DNA of 35,557 nucleotides from Candidatus Enterousia avicola (GTDB taxonomy: Bacteria > Pseudomonadota > Alphaproteobacteria > Rs-D84), in the NCBI GenBank assembly GCA_018714345.1, contig DVNO01000014.1, forward strand, positions 1 through 35,557, given 5' to 3'. Below are positions 31,409 through 35,557 of this stretch, piece after piece (the stretch's first letter is position 1; every line of letters begins with the position of its first letter). The notes beneath the pieces were generated by a model. That model had not been told where the DNA came from, made no database searches, and saw only the letters and a list, made by a program, of their open reading frames with translations. The position numbers and the translations under genes are program-made.

Positions 31409-32167
31409 ATGTTCAATTGGATAAATTTAACGCAGATATTAATAATAGTTGTTCTTTTGCTTTTATTTTATAGAAGTTTTATAAAGAACACATCTTCGGA
31501 ACGTTTGGTCAGGGGATTGTTAGGACTGGCTTTATTATGGTGCGGCAGTTTTATACTTTCTTGGGCTCATTTAGATTTATTGGGCGGATTTTTACATTGG
31601 ACTGCATTATTCTTATCCATCAGTCTTATTGTTATTTTCCAGCCAGAACTTAGAAAATTTATGGCGTTGATGGGCAATATAGACGAATGGCGCCGTTTAT
31701 TTAAAACACCAAGAAAAATTGCCAGAGATACTAAATCATTAGACGCAATTGTTTCTGCCGTTGAATATATGTCTGCCAAACATACAGGGGCATTGATGGT
31801 ATTCATGGGATCATTGGACGAAAGTGCTGTTGATAAATTGGGGGTTCCTGTTGATGCGCTTATTTCAAGTGAACTTCTATTAACCATATTCTTTAATAAG
31901 ACACCACTACATGATGGAGCGGTTATTATAGAAAAGAATCGTATAGCTTATGCAGGTGGTATCTTGCCGCTTTCGAAAAATAACTTGAATTGGAAATATG
32001 GTACAAGACATAGAGCCGCTTTGGGAATGTCAGAGGTATCTGGGGCTACTGTTTTGGTTGTTTCCGAAGAGAGTGGTGATATTTCTATAGCGGAAAGGGG
32101 AAAGTTTACTAAATATGATGATATGAAAAAATTAAGAGCAAAATTGGAAAAGGTAATATTAAAATAG
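31409..32167 (+). CDS. cdaA: CdaA-type diadenylate cyclase
   Basis: Makes the second messenger c-di-AMP from two ATP. 252 residues. Three N-terminal TM helices (about 8-22, 35-52, 58-77) are followed by the CdaA linker IVIFQPELRKF and the DAC (DisA_N) domain from about 100. The catalytic motifs are intact: Asp169-Gly170-Ala171 in TPLHDGAVII and Arg200-His201-Arg202 in YGTRHRAALGMSE, plus SEESGDISIAERG. GGGG precedes the ATG. It follows the AsmA gene by 10 bp. The usual Firmicutes partners cdaR and glmM are not beside it. No c-di-AMP phosphodiesterase is visible in the window. Confidence 0.93.
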   Translation: MFNWINLTQILIIVVLLLLFYRSFIKNTSSERLVRGLLGLALLWCGSFILSWAHLDLLGGFLHWTALFLSISLIVIFQPELRKFMALMGNIDEWRRLFKTPRKIARDTKSLDAIVSAVEYMSAKHTGALMVFMGSLDESAVDKLGVPVDALISSELLLTIFFNKTPLHDGAVIIEKNRIAYAGGILPLSKNNLNWKYGTRHRAALGMSEVSGATVLVVSEESGDISIAERGKFTKYDDMKKLRAKLEKVILK

Positions 32168-32178
32168 TCGCTTATTGA

Positions 32179-32205
32179 AACAACTGCTAGTTTTTAGCAG
32201 TTGTT
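32179..32205 (+). terminator. Terminator of the rluC-asmA-cdaA operon
   Basis: An 11-bp perfect stem (AACAACTGCTA/TAGCAGTTGTT), loop GTTTT, followed by TTTTT. Confidence 0.92.
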
Positions 32206-32254
32206 TTTTTGTACTTAGTTTTTATTTTGTCTAGCTAGAAAAGTTAGGAATAAC

Positions 32255-32291
32255 TCTTGCACCGAATCGGGCTTTTTTGGTAAACTTACCA
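32255..32291 (+). promoter_or_regulatory. dnaN promoter region with overlapping palindrome
   Basis: TTGCAC (32257-32262), 18-bp spacer, TAAACT (32281-32286) is a plausible but weak promoter. The -10 is buried in the perfect palindrome TGGTAA-AC-TTACCA (32278-32291), so a bound regulator would block it. The stretch TCTTGCACCGAATCGG (32255-32270) closely matches one in the TcpQ/secretin promoter. Confidence 0.5.
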
Positions 32292-32333
32292 GAAAGGAAT
32301 GTAGGGCGAAGATAGATTTAACAGGAGCAAATT

Positions 32334-33452
32334 ATGGAATTTTCAGTATTTCGTCAGGTTTTAATTCGTGCGCTGGGACATATGCAGTCTATTGTTGAAA
32401 AGCGCGCAACGTTACCGATTCTAGTTAACGTTAAAATTGAGGTTGCAGATGATTTGGTTTTGTCTGCGACGAATGTAGATTTAGAGTTGGTTGAACATGT
32501 CGCAGCAGATATTACATTGGGGGGCAAAACAACCGTTCCTGTGCAGATGTTGTATGATATCGTTCGCAAATTGCCTGATGATGCAGAAATTTCTTTTAAA
32601 CAATCTGGTGATCAGTTAGTTGTTTCCAGTGGCCGTGCGGTTTTCCGCTTGCCAACATTACCAGCAGAAAATTTCCCAGCAATGGCAAATAGTAACCTGA
32701 CTACAAAATTCCAGATGACAACTGGTGATTTAGCGCACCTGATAAATCAGACAAAATTCGCAATTCCTACAGATGATGTTCGCTATCATTTGGGTGGTAT
32801 TTATTTCCATATTTCTGACGAAGGGAAAGAAAAAATGCTGACGGCAGTTGCAACGGATGCACAGCGTATGGCGTTGTGTGCGATGCCTGCGCCAGTTGGT
32901 AGTACTGAAATGCCTGCTGTCATATTACCGCGTCGCGTGATTGGTGAATTGTCTAAGCTTTTAGAAGATGCGACTGTTGACGATGTAACTGTTGAATTGT
33001 CTGACACAAAAGCACGTTTTACTGTTGGGGCCGCTACATTGACAAGTAAGTTAGTTGATGCTCAATATCCTAACTACCGTGTAGTTATACCAAAGGGAAA
33101 TGATAAAATCGCAATTTTGGATAGAAAGTCTTTCTTGAATGCGGTTGATTTGGTCTCGGTCGCAAGTATGGATAAAACAAAGTCTGTCCAATTGACATTT
33201 TCTATGAATAAGTTGGTTGTTAATGCGTCCAGTCCAGATGCGGGAACGGCGACCCAAGAATTGGACATAGAATATAATGGTGATACGGCCTTTACGGTTG
33301 TGTTTAATGTAAAGTTCCTGATGGATGTTGCAGGCCAAGTAGAGGGTGAGAAGTTCCAGATGGAGATGCAAGACCCATTATCTCCAACTATAATTAAGTC
33401 AACGGATAAGAATACGGATGCTTTGTTCGTGTTGATGCCGATGAGAATGTAA
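32334..33452 (+). CDS. dnaN: DNA polymerase III sliding clamp (beta subunit)
   Basis: The beta clamp encircles DNA and tethers the polymerase. 372 residues, the usual length, in three repeated domains. It opens EFSVFRQVLIRALGHMQSIV with the ERRATLPIL-type motif (EKRATLPILVNVKI). Other family landmarks are LPAENFP, ATDAQRMALCAMP, YPNYRVVIPK and the C-terminal VLMPMRM. AGGAG is seven bases upstream of the ATG. It lies about 12 kb from dnaA and is monocistronic, flanked by terminators on both sides, unlike the common dnaA-dnaN operon. Confidence 0.97.
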   Translation: MEFSVFRQVLIRALGHMQSIVEKRATLPILVNVKIEVADDLVLSATNVDLELVEHVAADITLGGKTTVPVQMLYDIVRKLPDDAEISFKQSGDQLVVSSGRAVFRLPTLPAENFPAMANSNLTTKFQMTTGDLAHLINQTKFAIPTDDVRYHLGGIYFHISDEGKEKMLTAVATDAQRMALCAMPAPVGSTEMPAVILPRRVIGELSKLLEDATVDDVTVELSDTKARFTVGAATLTSKLVDAQYPNYRVVIPKGNDKIAILDRKSFLNAVDLVSVASMDKTKSVQLTFSMNKLVVNASSPDAGTATQELDIEYNGDTAFTVVFNVKFLMDVAGQVEGEKFQMEMQDPLSPTIIKSTDKNTDALFVLMPMRM

Positions 33453-33459
33453 GAAGTAA

Positions 33460-33481
33460 AAAGCCCCGTCAAAAGGGCTTT
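33460..33481 (+). terminator. Terminator of dnaN
   Basis: A 7-bp stem (AAAGCCC/GGGCTTT) with loop CGTCAAAA, followed by TTTTATG. It starts 8 bases after the dnaN stop. Confidence 0.85.
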
Positions 33482-33507
33482 TTTTATGTCTTTTTTGTGA
33501 TAAAAAA

Positions 33508-33535
33508 TTGCAAATTGATTTTTTTGTGCTAGGAT
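33508..33535 (+). promoter_or_regulatory. Candidate ppa promoter
   Basis: TTGCAA (33508-33513), 16-bp spacer, TAGGAT (33530-33535) with an extended TGC before the -10. Predicted start about 33542. Confidence 0.55.
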
Positions 33536-33563
33536 TGCGCCGCTAAATAAAGGATTTTTTATT

Positions 33564-34106
33564 ATGACATTAGAAGAAATTGTGCCAGGAAAAGAACCTC
33601 CTAAAAAGATGAATGCAATTATAGAGGTTCCTGAAAATGGTCATGTGAAGTACGAAATTAATAAAGAAACAGGCTTATTACGTGTAGATAGAATTTTGCA
33701 TACACCCATGGCGTATCCTGCAAACTATGGTTATTTCCCAGGAACTCTTGGGGACGATGGCGACCCGTTAGACTGTGTGGTTGTTTGTAATGCGCCATTG
33801 CGTCCAGGTGTATTGATTGAGGTTAGACCAATAGGTGCTTTGTTGATGGAAGATCAGGCTGGTGGTGACGAAAAAATCATATGTGTCCCCCGTGATAACA
33901 TAGATCCGTTTTATACAACAACTGAATATATAGAGCAGTTGCCAGAAATATTGCGCTCTAAGATAGAGTATTTCTTTCAGCACTATAAAGATTTACAACC
34001 GAATTCTTGGTCTAAAGTTAAAGGTTGGGCAGATAGAGAAACCGCAGATAAGTTGATTTTGGAAAGTATTGATAGATATTGGGCACATAAGCGTGCAGCG
34101 CAATAA
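33564..34106 (+). CDS. ppa: Inorganic pyrophosphatase
   Basis: Family I soluble pyrophosphatase, hydrolysing PPi to phosphate and pulling biosynthetic reactions forward. 180 residues. The metal-binding signature DDGDPLD (64-70) is intact, along with IIEVPENGHVKYEI, the YPANYGYFPGTL segment and DEKIICVPRDN. The phrase FFQHYKDLQPNSW, then KVKGWADRETADKLI, is typical of proteobacterial enzymes. The ATG at 33564 has AAAGGA upstream. Its own promoter and the following efp promoter suggest separate units. Confidence 0.96.
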   Translation: MTLEEIVPGKEPPKKMNAIIEVPENGHVKYEINKETGLLRVDRILHTPMAYPANYGYFPGTLGDDGDPLDCVVVCNAPLRPGVLIEVRPIGALLMEDQAGGDEKIICVPRDNIDPFYTTTEYIEQLPEILRSKIEYFFQHYKDLQPNSWSKVKGWADRETADKLILESIDRYWAHKRAAQ

Positions 34107-34110
34107 ATTC

Positions 34111-34139
34111 TTGCGCATCATGGTGTGTGATTTTATAAT
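34111..34139 (+). promoter_or_regulatory. Sigma70-type promoter of efp
   Basis: TTGCGC (34111-34116), exactly 17 bp, TATAAT (34134-34139). Predicted start about 34146, leader about 22 nt with GAGG as ribosome site. Confidence 0.75.
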
Positions 34140-34167
34140 ATAGCTGGAAAAATAAAGAGGTAGTTTT

Positions 34168-34737
34168 ATGGCATCTTATATTGCAAATGATATGCGTGTT
34201 GGTTGGGTTATTTCTCACAACGGTAAACGTTATTCTGTTATGTCTATAACGAAAGTTAAACCTGGTAAGGGTGGGGCTTTTGTTCAGGCAGATTTGCGTG
34301 ATATTGATTCTGGTAATAAAGGTAACGACCGTTGGCGCGCAGAAGATAAAGTTGAAAAATTGACTGTTGAGGATTTTGATTGCCAATATTTGTATTCCGA
34401 TGGAACGGATGCATATTTTATGAACCTGTCTAATTATGAACAATTTACTATGCCTGTTGATACAATGGGTGAACAGATGAAGTTCTTAGCCCCTGAAATG
34501 ATGGTAAAGGCTAATTTCATCGAGGGCAGTCCAGTTTCTATTTCTTTGCCAAAGACAGTTGTTGCAACAGTTGAAGAAACAGAACCTGCTTTAAAAGGTC
34601 AGACGGTTTCTAGCAGTGGTGGTAAACCTGCAATATTAGATAATGGGGTCCGTGTTCAGGTTCCTTTGTTTATAGAACAGGGTGAAAAAATCGTTGTTAA
34701 CACAGAAACATTAGAATACGTAGAACGTGCTAAATAA
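34168..34737 (+). CDS. efp: Elongation factor P
   Basis: EF-P relieves ribosome stalling at polyproline. 189 residues. The N-terminal KOW-like domain has the modifiable Lys34 in VKPGKGGAF, followed by DRWRAEDKVEKLTVEDFDCQ (the alphaproteobacterial-style RFRASETVE region) and LYSDGTDAYFMNLSNYEQFT. The OB domain ends in IVVNTETLEYVERAK. Lys34 would be the substrate of an EpmA-type modification if that enzyme is present. The secreted protein at 20402 with its Thr-Pro run would not be a classical PPP stall site. Confidence 0.96.
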   Translation: MASYIANDMRVGWVISHNGKRYSVMSITKVKPGKGGAFVQADLRDIDSGNKGNDRWRAEDKVEKLTVEDFDCQYLYSDGTDAYFMNLSNYEQFTMPVDTMGEQMKFLAPEMMVKANFIEGSPVSISLPKTVVATVEETEPALKGQTVSSSGGKPAILDNGVRVQVPLFIEQGEKIVVNTETLEYVERAK

Positions 34738-34755
34738 TTATTAGCAATAAAAAAA

Positions 34756-34772
34756 CGGCGATTAATTCGCCG
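34756..34772. terminator. Bidirectional terminator between efp and the aldolase gene
   Basis: CGGCGA, loop TTAAT, TCGCCG, flanked by A and T runs on both sides (TTTTTTT on plus, TTTTTTATT on minus). It lies between converging stop codons at 34737 and 34778. Confidence 0.9.
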
Positions 34773-34777
34773 TTTTT

Positions 34778-35557
34778 TTATAATTTATTTTCTGAATTCA
34801 TAATGTTTTTTATTTCATCAACACAATTATCATAAATATTTTTTCTACCGACACCTAGATAATCACGTGGGTTAAAACTGTCGGGTTTATTTGCTAGTGT
34901 TTCTCTTACGCCTGCGGTAAAGGCTAGTCTAGAATCACTGTCTACATTGATTTTACATATGTTCTTTTCAACAGCGCGCTTTAGCTGGTCTACTGCTATT
35001 CCACGAGCATTTGACATCTTGCCACCAAATTCATTTATTGTCTTTACAAAGTGTTGGGGTATGCTGGACGCACCGTGCAATACAAGTGGAAAATCAGGCA
35101 ATTGTTTTGCGACTGCATCTAGTATGTCAAAGCGTAATTCTTCGTCTTCTGATTTACGTTTGTAAGCACCGTGGCTTGTTCCGATAGCTATTGCCAACGA
35201 ATCTATGCCTGTTGAGTTTACAAAATTTACCACGTCATCAGGGTTTGTATAACTTGATTCTTTGGAATTTGTGTTCTCGTCTTCTATACCTGATAATACG
35301 CCAAGCTCTGCCTCTACAGACACGTCATATTTGCTGGCGTAATCAGCAACTTGCTTGGCAAGGGCGACATTCGCGTCAAATGGTAACTTTGAACCGTCTA
35401 TCATAACGCTAGAAAAACCAAGTTTTATTGCGTTTACGCAAGACTCGAAAGAAGAACCGTGGTCAAGGTGTAGTGTGACTTTATCAGAATCTTTTAAATT
35501 TAACCCCCATATCATACCACGCAATAAGTCTTCGCCCATGTATTTTAATGCGGATTC
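34778..35557 (-). CDS. fba: Class II fructose-bisphosphate aldolase, partial (N-terminus off the right edge)
   Basis: Cleaves fructose-1,6-bisphosphate into DHAP and glyceraldehyde-3-phosphate, with zinc. About 259 codons are visible. The frame stays open to the edge (Glu-Ser-Ala-Leu-Lys-Tyr before the internal Met at 35539), so the true start lies outside. Zinc and catalytic landmarks are VTLHLDHGSSFESCVNAI (metal His), SVEAELGVLSG (metal Glu), SLAIAIGTSHGAYK (metal His) and PLVLHGASSIP (metal His and GAS phosphate loop). Closer to FbaA/GatY-like class IIB enzymes in the GTSHGAYK and NVDSDSRLAFT motifs. Confidence 0.93.
   Translation of the reverse strand, partial: ESALKYMGEDLLRGMIWGLNLKDSDKVTLHLDHGSSFESCVNAIKLGFSSVMIDGSKLPFDANVALAKQVADYASKYDVSVEAELGVLSGIEDENTNSKESSYTNPDDVVNFVNSTGIDSLAIAIGTSHGAYKRKSEDEELRFDILDAVAKQLPDFPLVLHGASSIPQHFVKTINEFGGKMSNARGIAVDQLKRAVEKNICKINVDSDSRLAFTAGVRETLANKPDSFNPRDYLGVGRKNIYDNCVDEIKNIMNSENKL

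Overview
The window looks like chromosomal DNA of an AT-rich, probably uncultured and host-associated alphaproteobacterium. This rests on the style of ParE, EF-P, Ppa, RuvX and PgsA, the split GatCAB genes, short intergenic gaps, and secreted or pilus proteins of a kind I associate with gut-type Alphaproteobacteria. The lineage name is inference. The genetic code is standard. Of 34 visible stop codons, 29 are TAA, 4 are TAG and 1 is TGA.

Layout. 1-2.7 kb: a partial Dps/ferritin-like gene, a lipoprotein and an autotransporter-like outer-membrane protein. 2.7-8.1 kb: translation genes (miaB, gatB, gatA, gatC) on the minus strand with tRNA-Phe antisense between gatB and gatA, then divergent ruvX. 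8.2-12.8 kb: a five-gene minus-strand operon with a TM-anchored protein, sufB, sufC, a multi-pass membrane protein and an AI-2E-type transporter. 13-15.5 kb: a TcpQ-domain protein and a PilN-type secretin (type IVb pilus outer-membrane module). 15.6-18.7 kb: rpsT, plsY, a secreted protein and dprA. 18.7-24.3 kb: a 327-bp AT-rich palindrome-containing region, dnaA, a Cys-rich secreted protein with a Thr-Pro linker, a small unknown gene and parE. 24.5-27.8 kb: dnaJ, pgsA and a short-form uvrC. 27.8-32.2 kb: a prepilin-like gene, rluC, an AsmA-family gene and a CdaA-type diadenylate cyclase. 32.3-35.6 kb: dnaN, ppa, efp and a partial class II aldolase gene.

How it fits together. Most genes are housekeeping: replication (dnaA, dnaN, parE), repair and DNA processing (ruvX, uvrC, dprA), translation (gatCAB, miaB, rluC, rpsT, efp, tRNA-Phe), Fe-S assembly (sufBC) and lipid synthesis (plsY, pgsA). 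The accessory layer is envelope-directed: pilus module, prepilin, autotransporter, AsmA and secreted Cys-rich proteins. The most unusual points are a diadenylate cyclase (c-di-AMP synthase) in a proteobacterial background, a SUF locus showing only sufB and sufC, a UvrC lacking most of its central linker, a sequence-divergent DnaA preceded by tandem palindromes rather than consensus DnaA boxes, and the pilus secretin/TcpQ pair with an Arg+1 prepilin elsewhere. I found no CRISPR array, insertion sequence, prophage or rRNA. No wholly new system can be demonstrated from sequence alone.
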